Origin: Cenococcum geophilum 1.58
Taxonomy: Eukaryota; Ascomycota; Dothideomycetes; Gloniales; Gloniaceae
Assembly: GCA_001692895.1 (NCBI GenBank)
Contig: KV748264.1
Span: forward strand, 372,001-436,000
DNA length: 64,000 bases
Direction: 5' to 3'
Positions within the stretch are counted from its first letter, which is position 1. Each line of letters begins with the position of its first letter. Of the stretch, positions 1 to 10,574 are shown piece after piece. The notes under the pieces were generated by a model. It was given only the letters and a program-made list of their open reading frames with translations. It searched no databases and was not told the DNA's origin. The position numbers and the translations under genes are program-made.

Positions 1-2056
1 TAGCCTTGCTGATTATAAAGCATATGTATATAGCTGTTTTTGGTTTATATAGGAGCTGGAATCCTTAGGGGCAGTATATTAATTATATATAGGTATTATA
101 ATACGGCTCTTATATAGCAAGGATATAGTATTTCTTTGGGTTTAAGCTGTCTAGCAAGGGCCTTGCAAGACGGTGGTTTGTATTACCGCAGTTGTACTAT
201 ATAATGGATAGGTGGCGGACCCCCAGCGGGGGTCCTTCGCCTCTCCTTTATTCCTCGCTTCCTTTATTTCCACTTTCTCTAGGATATTTAAAGCTTCTGT
301 CTCTTGTATCTATATCCTAGTTACTACTTATTTTATATAGAGCTTTCTATTTCTATGTCTTATGTTCCTAGTAGCGCTTCTATATCTAAATCTGTTATTA
401 TCTCCAGTTCCTCCCCTATTCTTACTGGTTGGCTATATACCCTTTAAGAGTCGGCTATAAATGTTATGTTTACCGCGTTAAGTCTAATTCTTAATTATCC
501 TGGTCTTAAGCTTGCTATAGCTGTCCATAATAGTCTTCCTATAGGGCGTCCTCTCCCTTATATCCCCTATAACCCTTATATCCCTATACGGTTTAGTAAT
601 ATCACGCAGCAACACTTCTGGCCCGTTAAGGCTTAGGATGGCTGGCCTAGCCCCCTAGTATTAAAGGTAGGAAATGCTGGAAAGGTACCTGCGCCCCCCT
701 AGCTTATCGCCTATTATTTCTATTTATATAACCTAGCGTATAGTTATTTCCGCAGCTATTAAGCCCTTACCTTCTATCTCCTATATTTAATACAGTCTCC
801 TCTCTCCCACGCCTTATATATGCTTTAGTAGCAGTTTACGCATTTTATTTAGTCTTAATTTAAGCAGTTTCTTATATTGTAGGGGCCTATATAGTGGCCG
901 CAGCACACCTATACTGCGTATGTGGATTAGGTATATCCCTATTATATATAGCGGTAGCATTATTTTAGGTGGAGTTTATAGTTATAGAGCCTTATGTCGT
1001 ATATAAGGCCATTTATAATAATACCTTTTTGGATAAGGAGTTTTTGCATTTCTAGTATATATATGCTAATAATAAGGAAGCTATATGTTTAACCGGCGTC
1101 TCCCTAGCGAGTCTCTGGCGACCCTTATATTTTTTTATTATTCTTATTATATACTTAGTTTACATTTTCCTATTAAAGCCATTAAATTTAAGTAATCTTA
1201 AGTCCTAGTATAAGGCGTTCCGTTTATTTTACTATCTTATATATAGTTGCCGTATTATCTGCCTAGCGTCCCTTTTCTACCCTAAGGCTTAGGGGAACCG
1301 CTAGGACTTTAACTAGGTAATCTTCACGAAGCACTTTTATGCCAATACGTTCTCCTAGCCTGTCCCCTACCCTTATAGCTTATTCCTTTACCTATTAGTC
1401 CCTTAGGGTGACTCTAATATCTCCGCTCTTAAGGTATTAGACTATAACGGCGTTATAGACCTCTTTGCAAATTTCTATAAGGACTTCTATTTCTAATTAT
1501 CCCCTAAGCCCCTCTACTTTCTCTATATTTAGTTATATTATAATTATATATCTGGATATTATCTTTAGGGGGGTAGGCTCCCTATACTATAGAGACGCAG
1601 CTACGGCGGCCTAGGTACGGTTCGCCGGTAGAAAGGGGTTTTATTTATTTTTAATTTTGCTTAGCCGTTAGAGGATTTAGTTAAGGGTTTACTAAAGAGG
1701 CGCCTAAGGTACGCTAGATTGGCGGAGCTATTCTGCTAGCTGTATTAGTTCGTTATAGCTAACGGTTGCTCCCCCATAACTACGGATACTAGACGCGTCT
1801 AATAGGCTTTATATTTTATTAGATGCCTTCTTAATAGAGGTCTTTCCGTTTTATAGTGTGGTATTCGCCCGTTCTTATTATGGAGGGCTATTGCTAGGCG
1901 TGGTTCTAGTGGGCGCGCGCGAGTATAAACCACCGTCGTTCGACGTGTGTCTCCCCTACGATACATGCATCTTAGGGGGATTCTCTAGGTGTTTTTCAGG
2001 GTTCTTTTGGTTGTTTTTGGTCTTTTTGGGCCGGGTGCAGCAAGAGCTCCTAGGTA
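1..2056 (-). mobile_element. Tad1-like LINE, 5' part, RIP-degenerate
   Basis: This stretch is the reverse complement of the 5' part of the LINE at 37802-43300: the two match from the 5' untranslated region (around 1860-2056 here, 37802-38000 there) through ORF1 to the start of the endonuclease region, where the window begins. Coding is on the minus strand and is broken by many TAG/TAA codons at expected Gln/Trp positions. The stretch at 1858-2056 keeps an open frame only because it is the GC-richer, less mutated 5' UTR; it is not a gene. The element is cut by the window edge, so its 3' end lies outside. Family assignment rests on the better-preserved second copy. Confidence 0.85.
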
Positions 2057-2734
2057 AGTTATCTTCTGAACTTTATAAGGCTTTATATATAGGGGCTCTA
2101 ACTAATACTTTACCCAACGCTCTATATATATAGCTTTATCCCTTTATATAGCAGAAGTAACTTTTTATATTAGGCGCTTTGGGCGCTCCTACCTGGGTTA
2201 GCATGCTGCAGGCACCCTAGCTAGCGTGATTTTATTAGCAACCCTCACCAAAACACGTTAATATTGTAATGCCGATAAAATACTACAGAAGGCCATTAAG
2301 GCTACCATTAAAAACACCTATATTTTTTTAAGGAAGTTGGGCAAAAGTCGTAATATATAATATTATGACTGTAGGTTTCTGCCTTTCCTCTATTAACCAG
2401 CTGCTGATTATATAGGAAAATTCTCCATTAGAGTCCTCCCCCAATTTACTACCACCTATCTACTTTATATACGTTCTTGACATTAATAAAAATAAGCCGG
2501 TAAAGGACCAGCTTAAGGTTATAAGGGAGGATGTGCTATATATATTAAATAAGGTGTACTAAGTGCTACAAGTAATTAAACAGTTCAATTAGCGGTTATT
2601 TAATATAGAGGATCGGTTAAAGGTAGTAGAGAAGGGCTTAAAGGAGGCTAAAAAGGACACTGCAGTAAAGGCTTAATTAGCTTTAGAGTCTCAATATTAG
2701 AGGCGTAAGGGAGTAGAGGACCTAAAATAGTTAC
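2057..2734 (+). other. Degenerate sequence with a coiled-coil-like reading frame
   Basis: No intact gene. From about 2395 one plus-strand frame reads through to about 2730 as a charged, coiled-coil-like protein; each stop in it (for example near 2418 and 2553) is TAA/TAG where Gln would fit. It could be the C-terminal tail of another transposase, converging on the piggyBac relic, or a shadow. The left part (2057-2390) shows no coding signal and may hold the terminal region of the piggyBac element; I could not place its ends. Confidence 0.3.
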
Positions 2735-4960
2735 CTAGTCGTCGCCTATTAAATAAAAATTGTTAAAGCACTAAAGGCATAAAGGAAGCCTATAGGCCTC
2801 GTATTTATATACCGTTTGCCTAACCTTTACTATAAGCTTTTTGGCCTCTTTCCATCTACATATTTAGCACTTTAGTAGGGTCTTATAGCTTAGCTTCCTT
2901 ATAAAGCTTTTAATAGAACAGTAAGTTCGCGTCTTATACCATCAAATTACAGGTAATGGGGTTTTAGCGGTAATGTAGGTGGTTTTTTAATTTATACTAA
3001 TATTTTTATAACCAGGCCTAATGCCAAGCTAATATTGCCTATATTTTGGTAAGCTTTAATAAAGAAGACGCTTAGTATTGTACTTATCTAGGCCTATCCA
3101 CTAACTACCTATAATAATAAGGTTCTATACCAATCGTATATAGAAACGGTGGTAGGTTTAAAAGGACTTCCTAGACGTCTAGAAGATCTTCTTACTAATA
3201 ATATAGGCGTTAATTATAGCCGCATTAAGCGCCTAAAAGAATAAAGGTAGCTAAGTACGGATAGTAGTAATCTAGGTGGTATAATAGCTTCGAAGCTAAT
3301 TATAAATATTAACGCCACCTATTTAGTTATTGTAGTTAATAGAGAGCCTAAAAAGCGTTAATTTCTTAATTAGATTATTGCCCTATACGTTAGCTACTAG
3401 CTTTTTAAGAAAGGAATTATATACCTATAGCCGACGCCGATTAACTTTATTAATATCCTTATCGCTATATAAGTGAACTATCGTTAAAAACCGTACCAAA
3501 TTCTTATCTTACTATATAATTAAAAGTACTAAATTAACTGCCCCAACGACCACTTTTGTAATGAAGTTGAACGGTAGCCTTTCCTTTCTTTTATTAGCCC
3601 TTTTATGCACCTCCGGATAGTCCTTTAAGTTTAATTAAGCCGTGCCAGCTGCAGCAATTTTAAGTCATTAAAGCACCTAGAGCAACGGAATATTTATAAA
3701 GTAGTTATCCAAAAATAAGCAAAATTAATAAGCCTAAAGAGGGAGCTATCGGGTAAGATAAAGGACGCATTTAGAGGTCTTTAAAAGAACAATATCTTAA
3801 TAATCCGTTTAAGAAGGAAGCCTAAAAAAGCAGCCAGGTAAGGTAAACATAAAGCTATAGCAATACCCATATTAACAAAGGCTTAATATCTTAAAGCCCT
3901 TAGGTACTGGTTTACCAGGTAATTTAATTATAGCCGTAAATCATCTAGTAAACCTCACTATTATTTTATTAAAGCTAACCATAGATCTAGGTATAACGTA
4001 CTTTCTAAACGCCTTGCCTAAAGGAGTTATTAACAGCTCAATTTTCTTAAAGATTTAACGTTTAACGCCCTCTAGTAGAGGTGGTAAAATATAGAAAAAG
4101 CGCTTAAGTTGCTCCTATCTTTTTTAACCCATAAATAAGCTAATTAAGTGTCTAGGATATTCAGAATTTATAGCCTAAAGATCTTATACCTAAGGGCTTT
4201 TAAAGACGCCTATATAAATAATAAGCCCTACCTAAATTATTAATTTGCTAGCAGAGGTCTCCTTTCACACTTATAATTATTTACCTATATATTATCCTAA
4301 TTAGTAATATCCGCTAGTATTTTAAAAGGCTGCATATAGGTTTATATTAACCGCGAGCTTCTTAAATATACTAATACTAAAGAATAGTAGAAATACTTAA
4401 ATCGGCAAGTCCTATCCAGATCTACACCCGCCAGACACTATACCAATTTAATCTACTAGTATACAGTAAGCGGAGCGCTTACTATCCTCATCTTAATCAG
4501 GAAAGTCATCAGATTTAATATCCGCGTTAACCCCACCAATAGGTTTACTAGCACGCCGAGCGGCAAATATTAGCTTATTTAGAAGGTTAATAACTTTAAG
4601 ATCTAATTCAGGAACAGCGGCCATAGGCTCCCATAAAGTAGGGACAGCAGGAAGGCCCATTCTTATAACTTCTTCAGCTAATAGCTCTGGTAGTTCAGTC
4701 TCATCTACCTCATCTGCCTCATCCTTAGCAGTCTCGCCGCGGGCCTCAAAAACGGCTCCTAATTCGTCCTCAATATCCTCTATCTAGCTGCTTGGCCAAG
4801 CCTCCTCAATCACTACCTGCTGCGTAGCTACTGCCAACAAGCTATCATATATATACTGTGTTGCTTAAAAGGATTGTAAATAGGACTCCCAGGCTTGGGG
4901 TGCTTTTGGAGGCTTTAAAGGCTTCGGAGCTAAAGACGCACAACATTTTTTAGGCGGCAT
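2735..4960 (-). pseudogene. piggyBac-like transposase relic
   Basis: Read on the minus strand from an ATG at 4960, the frame starts MPPKKCC, runs through an acidic N-terminus (many Glu/Asp, about residues 60-130), and then shows the piggyBac DDE_Tnp_1_7 signatures: a KYVIPRS...VRFTRR segment near 4000, a FKILSLC..GYCYSFMF segment near 3890, LDNYFINIPLL near 3700, and YNNQIGGVNIYN..RSYY followed by NAAIINAYIISK near 3320-3200 (Q standing for a TAA/TAG). A Cys-rich C-terminus (CQICR...LCL.CF) ends at a TAG at 2735. Length would be about 742 codons, normal for the family. Stops are nearly all at Gln/Trp codons, so RIP rather than drift is the likely cause. The enzyme would have cut at TTAA sites; I could not identify the ends. 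Confidence 0.8.
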
Positions 4961-5235
4961 AAGGACAATATTTTACTGGCAATTCAATAATCAAATAGAC
5001 GGCGACACGATATTAAAGCTTTTTAATTAACTACACCAAATATTATAGGCTTCCTAGCCACATTGCTGCTGTTCACCGCAATATCCAAGCGTCAATGAGG
5101 CGCCAGCACCCTTGCTACGTACTAACTTAAGGCTCCAACACCAAGCTCTATACGATATAGAGCCTCTAGATTGGCTTATGAGGCGTACATATACAAAAAG
5201 TCCTTGAATTCTTACCACACCAAGGGATATAAAGC
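4961..5235. other. 5' flank of the piggyBac relic
   Basis: No gene seen. It holds the presumed leader of the piggyBac relic and moderately AT-rich DNA with a few intact CpG sites. No clear terminal repeat was found. Confidence 0.4.
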
Positions 5236-5397
5236 CTAGTACTAGCTATATTTATAGCGTTATATAATAGAAATAAAGGATTTAGTTTTATAGTTAAAAT
5301 TCTATAGATACTAAGCGTTATCTAGATATTATCTAATATTTAGGCTATCCTTAAATAGGATTATTATCCAGCTAACTAGATAGAATAGTTTATTCTT
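5236..5397 (+). repeat. 162-bp direct repeat, mutated copy
   Basis: Matches 6586-6747 in the same orientation, both starting CTAGTACTAG. Differences are mainly C to T or G to A in this copy, so it is RIP-mutated while its partner is not. The pair flanks about 1.19 kb that includes the minisatellite. It could be a pair of short LTRs (a TRIM-like element) or a duplicated segment; no target duplication is visible. Confidence 0.7.
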
Positions 5398-5999
5398 TAT
5401 AAATATATCTTTAATAGACTTATAGAGGATAGGCTAGATAGGCCTCTTAAATAATAGATCTATTAGCTAATAGTATCTAGAGACTATCTAGATAGTCTTT
5501 AGATAGCCTTAGCTATATTTCTTAATATATAGTAAAATCTCCTTAATACGATATGGGGTATATAATAATAACCTCTACATTACAATCTACACCCCTTAAT
5601 TAAGCCATTTTTAGTGTAATATTACAATAATCTAACTTTTAGCAATATTGTTAAGCACCTACTACCAATATTAGTATAACCAGTAGAGAATTTATATAAG
5701 AGAAGGCCTTATTTAGCCCGCGAGGTAGACATCCTAAGCCTTTTTAGGTATTAAGCTCCTTTTTTTCCTACTTATTTACCCAACACATAACTCTTAATAT
5801 AATAATACCATTGGTATTACAATACGCTCGGCCAAACAAACGGTATCGTACTAAAGAGATTTTACTATAAAATTATTTAAAGCTTAAAGAGGTTTAAACG
5901 TCTATAATAAAATTAATATTTATTAGCTAAGTAGTTATATATATTTTTAATTGAATATTATAATATTATATAGAGGCTTTACGTATAAAAGCTTTATAT
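5398..5999. other. AT-rich non-coding DNA between the direct repeats
   Basis: No recognisable gene on either strand; short A/T-rich inverted motifs such as around 5460-5510, and no protein signature. Strongly depleted of CpG and CpA, as in RIP-affected DNA. Confidence 0.5.
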
Positions 6000-6560
6000 A
6001 AGGCTTTATACAAGGATCTACACAAATCTCTATATATGGAGGCTCTACACAAAGCTCTGCATATAGAGGCTCTACACAAAGCTTTGCGTATAGAGGCTCT
6101 ACATAAAGCTCTGCATAAAGCTCTACACAAAGCTCTGCACAAAGCTTTTATGGAGCCTCCGTAGTAGAGCCGTCGTACGCAGAGCCGTCGTGCAGAGCCT
6201 CCGTATACAGAGCTTCGTGCGGAGCTTCGTGCAGAGCCTCCGTCGCAGAGCTTCGTGCAGAGCCTCCGTCGCAGAGCTTCGTGCAGAGCTTCGTGCAGAG
6301 CCTCCGTCGCAGAGCTTCGTGCAGAGCTTCGTGCAGAGCTTCGTGCAGAGCTTCGTGCAGAGCTTCGTGCAGAGCTTCGTGCAGAGCTTCGTGCAGAGCT
6401 TCGTGCAGAGCTTCGTGCAGAGCTTCGTGTAGAGCTTCGTGCAGAGCTTCGTGCAGAGCTTCGTGTAGAGCTTCGTGCAGAGCTTCGTGCAGAGCTTCGT
6501 GCAGAGCTTCGTGCAGGGCTTCGTGCAGGGCTTCGTGCAGAGCCTCCGCAGAGCTTCGTA
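6000..6560. repeat. 12-bp minisatellite in inverted orientation
   Basis: From about 6190 to 6560 the unit GCAGAGCTTCGT is repeated about 28 times, with a few CCTCCG and TGTAGAG variants. From about 6000 to 6150 the reverse complement of the same unit appears as ACAAAGCTCTGC and variants, so the array is a large imperfect palindrome centred near 6155-6180. The left arm carries G to A/C to T changes, the right arm keeps its CpG. The unit length is divisible by three, so long open frames appear in several frames on both strands (Ala-Arg-Ser-Ser-like or Arg-Ala-Ser-Cys repeats). These are a product of the repeat and I do not call them genes. Confidence 0.9.
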
Positions 6561-6585
6561 AAGAGTCTCCGCAGAGTGAATTTCA

Positions 6586-6747
6586 CTAGTACTAGCCATA
6601 TTTATAGCGTCGTACAATAGAAATAAAAGATAGTTGAAATTCTATGGATGCTAAGCCTTATCCAGATATTATCCGGATATTATCGGATATCCGGGCTATC
6701 CTCGGATAGGATTATTATCCGCCCAACCGGATAGGATAATTTATCCT
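6586..6747 (+). repeat. 162-bp direct repeat, unmutated copy
   Basis: Partner of 5236-5397. It keeps CpG-rich motifs such as repeated TATCCGGATA, which read TATCTAGATA or similar in the other copy. Confidence 0.7.
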
Positions 6748-7493
6748 CCGCAGGTCTGGTTTTAATTCTGGTGTTCCGCACAGACTACCTGCTTTGTGCA
6801 CGCTAGCGGGTTAAGGGATAACAGGGGCAGAGAGTGCTGGGATTCCCCGCAAACTGGCAGGATTTTCCCCAATATAGATAGAACTCATTGTCACCTTGTA
6901 TTCCACGTCCAACCAAACTAGTAAGTTAATAGCCCGCTATGGGCGCGTAAGTAAGGGTCGTCATCCATCACCTACTCACCGTCCAGCACCACTTGCCATT
7001 TAGAACCTGCCCGCCGTTAACCCAGCACCTGCCCACCATCTAGTATCTACTTGCCGTCCAGCACCTGCTTACCATCCAGTGTCACGGTCACGAAAGAATG
7101 AGGCAGGGCCGTAATCAACGTGAACAAGTGGTTGCATATGCAGAGGCGAAACGTAGGCTTGGCAGAGAGCCCTGGGAACCTTTTTAGTCGGGCCTGTCTT
7201 GGAGCCAGAAGTGGTACTAAAGAGCCCTCTACTCTGCCACCTCAGGGTCTGCTTAGGATTGCTCAGTCATCGCTGAGGTTAAGGCGACGGCAGCTTAGGT
7301 TTCACGCCAAACGTCACTACCTAAGCGTAACATTTTTAACGCTTTGACACGATTTCAAAGCCAAGTATATAAAATAATTCGATTTTCAGAGCAAGGAAAT
7401 GTTCTGTTTGATAGCTTGGGGCTATAAGGAAGGTATATTAGGAAGGTGGTGGGCTTGCAAAACGTTAATTAACAAGCTATATAGCTTTGAAGA
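6748..7493. other. Intergenic DNA with a degenerate 18-bp repeat
   Basis: Not RIP-damaged. Around 6965-7085 a loose tandem of a unit close to CACCTGCCCACCGTCCAG recurs about six times. No coding region is convincing; the small open frames at 7120-7347 and 7399-7764 lack any recognisable domain, and the second runs antisense to the ankyrin repeats. Confidence 0.5.
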
Positions 7494-8976
7494 TTACAGC
7501 AGCTTTACGATCGCCTCGTGCCCGTTCCTCGCAGCCCACGACAGCGGCGTCCGACCAAACTTAGAGTCCTTCAAGTCTGCATCCACCTTACCAGTATTGA
7601 GTAGCAGCTTCACGATCGCCTCGTGCCCGTTCCCCGCAGCACACGACACCGGTGTCCGACCAGAACCCTTCGAGTCCGCGTCCACCTTGCCGGTATTGAG
7701 CAGCAGCTTCACGACCGCCTCGTGCCCGCTCCGCGCAGCCCACCACAGCGGCGTCCGACCGTAAGAACCCTTTGAGTCTGTATCCACCTTATCGGTATCA
7801 AGTAGCAGCTTCACGGTCGCCTCGTGGCCCTTCTCCACAGCCCACCACAGAGGCGTCCGACCGTAAGAGTCCTTCGAGTCCGCGTCCACCTTATTAGCAT
7901 TGAGCAGCAGCTTTATGATCGCCTCGTGCCCTTTCTCCGCAGCCCGCGACAGCAGCGTCCGACCGATAGAGTCCTCACAGTCCGCGTCCACCTTACCAGT
8001 ATCGAGCAGCAGCTTCACGATCGCCTTATGCCCCTTCTCCACAGCCCACCACAGAGGCGTCTAACCGTACGAGTCCTTCAAGTCGGCTCCGATGTTGCTA
8101 TCTTCGTGCCTACCCATCAAAAGCCTCTCTGTCAAGTAAAGCAGTCCATACCTAGCTGTAAGGTACAGTCCACTTATTCGATTTGGGAACCTTCTACTAT
8201 AACGTACTTTACAAGCGAGTCGCGTATATAAGGGAGTCGCGCACTGCAAAACCCCACCAAAATCGCGATTTTTTGACCCTAGTAAAATCAACCAATTCTT
8301 AATAATAATTTATGCAAATTTAATAGCGGCCTATTAATGCAATAACTAACTTATATAGGAAGTACTGGAAATCTTACATAAGCGGAAGTAGGTTAAATAG
8401 GAAAGTGGGGGCCAAATTGCCCTACTTTTCCGATTTAACCTACTTCCGCTTATGTAAGATTTCCAGTACTTCCTATATAAGTTAGTTATTGCATTAATAG
8501 GCCGCTATTAAATTTGCATAAATTATTATTAAGAATTGGTTGATTTTACTAGGGTCAAAAAATCGCGATTTTGGTGGGGTTTTGCAGTGCGCGACTCCCT
8601 TATATACGCGACTCGCTTGTAAAGTACGTTATCTTTATATTTAAATTTTGGCATCAACACAGCTTGGATAATACAGTCAACCAAGGCTTCGTCGCAAAGG
8701 AAAGTTAGCGCTAAACGAGACGTAGTATTTTCTACCGGTCGCATATGCTCGCTCTAGTAATCTGCTAAGTACTCAAAGAATGCATTTTCGGCTAGCCTCT
8801 GTTCGAAAGCTTTATCGTCGGCACAACTGCCGCTCCGAAACGTGTCAAAGGATAAGTACGTTATACAGGCTACCGCTATCTTTTCCTGAGCGCCAGGGTT
8901 CCATTCAAAGCGTACTTACTCAAAGTACTCCTGTGTCGTGTAATGCACGAGACGGACGACGTTGCTTTCCTCGTCT
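7494..8976 (-). pseudogene. NACHT-ankyrin NLR pseudogene, 3' part
   Basis: This is the C-terminal part of the NLR whose N-terminal part lies at 33479-35178. Reading on the minus strand from 8976, it gives the post-NACHT helical segment typical of fungal NACHT-ankyrin proteins (DEESNVVRLVHYTTQEYFE, then AVACITYLSFDTF), then the entry to the ankyrin domain (RRFPNRISGLYLTARYGLLY around 8190-8130), then about six ankyrin repeats of about 34 residues with the GRTPL..AA..GHEA.VKLLL pattern, ending at a TAA at 7494. Breaks: a MITE at 8202-8629, a TAG at 8061-8063 where a repeat expects Arg, and a TGA...TAG pair near 8895 and 8755. The repeats 7494-8042 are open and little mutated. NLRs of this kind act in non-self recognition; this copy cannot make a full protein. 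Confidence 0.88.
8202..8629. mobile_element. 428-bp hairpin MITE inside the NLR
   Basis: A near-perfect palindrome: arms of about 200 bp starting ACGTACTTTACAAGCGAGTC and meeting at a short centre near 8405-8430. TA lies on both sides (8200-8201 and 8630-8631), as for Tc1/mariner-pogo insertions. It shares ACGT termini and an inner CCCCACCAAAATC motif with the MITE in the kinase-patatin gene. It interrupts the NLR coding sequence just before the ankyrin domain. The arms are almost identical, so insertion is recent or arms are kept alike by conversion. Confidence 0.88.
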
Positions 8977-8977
8977 A

Positions 8978-9279
8978 ACGTGGCTCCCGGGGTTTTGCAC
9001 GAGCCCTGAGTTTTGCACGATTTGAACATCAAAATTCACCAAAATGCCAACTTGGTAGTAAATAACTAGTTAAAGCCATTACAAGTTATTACATTGTTAG
9101 TAAGGAGTCTTAAAATAATTAAAAGATAGATAAGTCTATTTAAAGTCGATTTCTAGGTATTTTAATACCTTAGCTGCATTTTAAAGTTGCTTAATAGTAA
9201 CTTGCTATCGGTCGCAAAAATTAGAAGCTCGCCTAAAGCCAAACGTCGCGCATTACCCACCCCATTAAAATAATACACC
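8978..9279 (+). mobile_element. Outer MITE of the nested stack, left half
   Basis: Starts ACGTGGCTCCCGGGG after a TA at 8976-8977 and ends ...ATAATACACC before a TA. Its right half is at 33120-33476, which starts (reverse complement) with the same about 28 bp and is also followed by TA. The two halves together make an about 661-bp element that inserted in the NLR gene; everything between 9280 and 33119 was inserted later in its middle. The same family appears complete, in reverse orientation, at 9282-10065. Confidence 0.85.
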
Positions 9280-9281
9280 TA

Positions 9282-10065
9282 ACGTAGCTCCTGGGGTTTT
9301 GCACGAGCCCTAAGTTTTATATAAACTAGTAGACCGCTTCCCTTTTTAAGCTAATGGGTTTCCTAAAGTAGAATATTGCCGTATCTAAACTTTAAACATT
9401 AAATATTAACTTTTAAATTTATTATTAAATAATAGCTATACCGTTTAAACCTTATATATTAAATATAAAAGACTACTTATAAGCTACTTAAATAGCCTAG
9501 TAAACTAGCGGCTTTTATTATAGCCTAGAAGCCTACATAAAGGCCTATAAAGTCTTTTTTTTTACTATTAGTTATAAAAAATCAGAAGCTTACCTAAAGC
9601 CGAATGTTGTATATTACCCCCTATTAAAATAATATACCTACTATAACTTTACTAATATAGCTTTATATTTTATAAATAGGGCCTTATTTTATAGCCCTTT
9701 ACTAAAGCTATAAAACTAGCCCTAATTTATAAAATATAAAGCCGTATTAGTAGAGTTATAGTAGGTGTATTGTTTTAATGGGGTAGGCAATACGCGATAT
9801 TTAGCTTTAGGCGAGTTTCTAAATTTTATAACTAATAGCAAGTTATTATTAAGCAACTTTAAAATATAGCTAAGGTATTAAAATACCTAGAAATCGACTT
9901 TAAATAGACTTATCTATCTTTTAATTATTTTAAGACTCCTTACTAATAATATAATAACTTATAATAGCTTTAACTAGTTATTTACTACTAAGTTAGCATT
10001 TTAGTAAATTTTAATATTTAAATTATATAAAACTTAGGGCTTATACAAAACCCTAAGAGCTATAT
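9282..10065 (-). mobile_element. Second copy of the same MITE, reversed, nested
   Basis: Left half 9282-9638 matches the outer copy's right half (33120-33476) and right half 9764-10065 matches the outer left half, so this is the same element inserted backwards at the centre TA of the outer copy. TA flanks are at 9280-9281 and 10066-10067. It is itself split by the 121-bp MITE at 9641-9761. RIP has changed its right terminus (CACGT reads TATAT at 10061-10065). Confidence 0.82.
9641..9761. mobile_element. 121-bp palindromic MITE, copy 1
   Basis: Starts CTATAACTTTACTAATA and ends with the reverse complement of that end; TA at 9639-9640 and 9762-9763. Whole element is a hairpin. A second copy of the same length is at 10068-10188. 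Confidence 0.82.
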
Positions 10066-10067
10066 TA

Positions 10068-10188
10068 CTATAACTCTACTAATATAGCTTTATATTTTAT
10101 AAATTAGGGCTAGTTTTATAGCTTTAGTAAAGGGCTATAAAATAAGGCCCTATTTATAAAATATAAAGCTATATTAGTAAAGTTATAG
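10068..10188. mobile_element. 121-bp palindromic MITE, copy 2
   Basis: Reverse-complement copy of 9641-9761, flanked by TA at 10066-10067 and 10189-10190. It stands between the second MITE copy and the foldback arm at 10191. Confidence 0.82.
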
Positions 10189-10190
10189 TA

Positions 10191-10309
10191 ACGTAAGTTA
10201 TAGGGTTATGACGGCGATAGGGTTATGACGGTCGGCTACTACCGCCTTCCTAGTTGGGCTTACGGTTTGGAACACCAAAATACTGCCCCCTTCAGCTACC
10301 GCGACAGTG
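10191..10309 (+). repeat. 119-bp inverted repeat, left arm (pogo-like foldback)
   Basis: ACGTAAG...GCGACAGTG; the right arm is the reverse complement at 32999-33117, also 119 bp. TA flanks at 10189-10190 and 33118-33119. The arm resembles the terminal region of the pogo element at 51614 (shared ACCGCCTTCCTA and ATACTGCC blocks). Either a palindromic MITE whose centre took the Crypton insertion, or the ends of a 22.9-kb compound unit; the first is simpler. Confidence 0.8.
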
Positions 10310-10311
10310 AT

Positions 10312-10573
10312 ATGCACGACTAGCTTCCACCCTTTGGCGAGCGCTCTAAAATTTTAAATTTAGTGTATCCAATCTTATATAAGTAAAAGAAAGAGAAAGG
10401 GGAATGTTTATTAAGGAAGTGTATATTAGGCAAGTTCTAAGCTAATTCTCCTAGCTAACCAGAATAATTCTCTAAGGCATAGTCCTTGCGCGTAGCCATA
10501 ACCGTTTAGTAGCGATTAAGCGAGATTGGATGTGGAGCGCTCGTTAAAAGGGGGTGGAAGCTAGCCGTGTACA
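10312..10573. mobile_element. 260-bp MITE at the left edge of the Crypton array
   Basis: Ends are inverted repeats of about 37 bp containing GGCTAGCTTCCACCC-type sequence (10320-10337 and 10548-10566, reversed) followed by GCGAGCGCTC-type sequence. Interior has no coding signal. It sits exactly between the foldback arm and the first Crypton unit; boundaries are approximate. Confidence 0.6.
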
Positions 10574-10574
10574 T

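Noticed and set aside
1858..2133. Open frame of 91 codons, possible small gene
   Set aside because: It is the less mutated 5' region of a LINE; the same frame recurs in reverse at 37765-37998 in the second copy.
6000..6560. CRISPR-like array
   Set aside because: The repeats are contiguous 12-mers without spacers in a eukaryotic genome.
5966..6620. Six overlapping long open frames with Arg/Ser/Cys/Leu-rich repeats
   Set aside because: All are frames through the 12-bp minisatellite, whose unit length is a multiple of three; no start context or domain.
6808..6830. TAAGGGATAACAGGG resembles the I-SceI homing endonuclease site
   Set aside because: Match is incomplete at both ends and no homing endonuclease gene is near; chance similarity.
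7399..8231. Plus-strand open frames (7399-7764, 7824-8231)
   Set aside because: They run antisense to the ankyrin repeats and owe their length to the repeat codon pattern.
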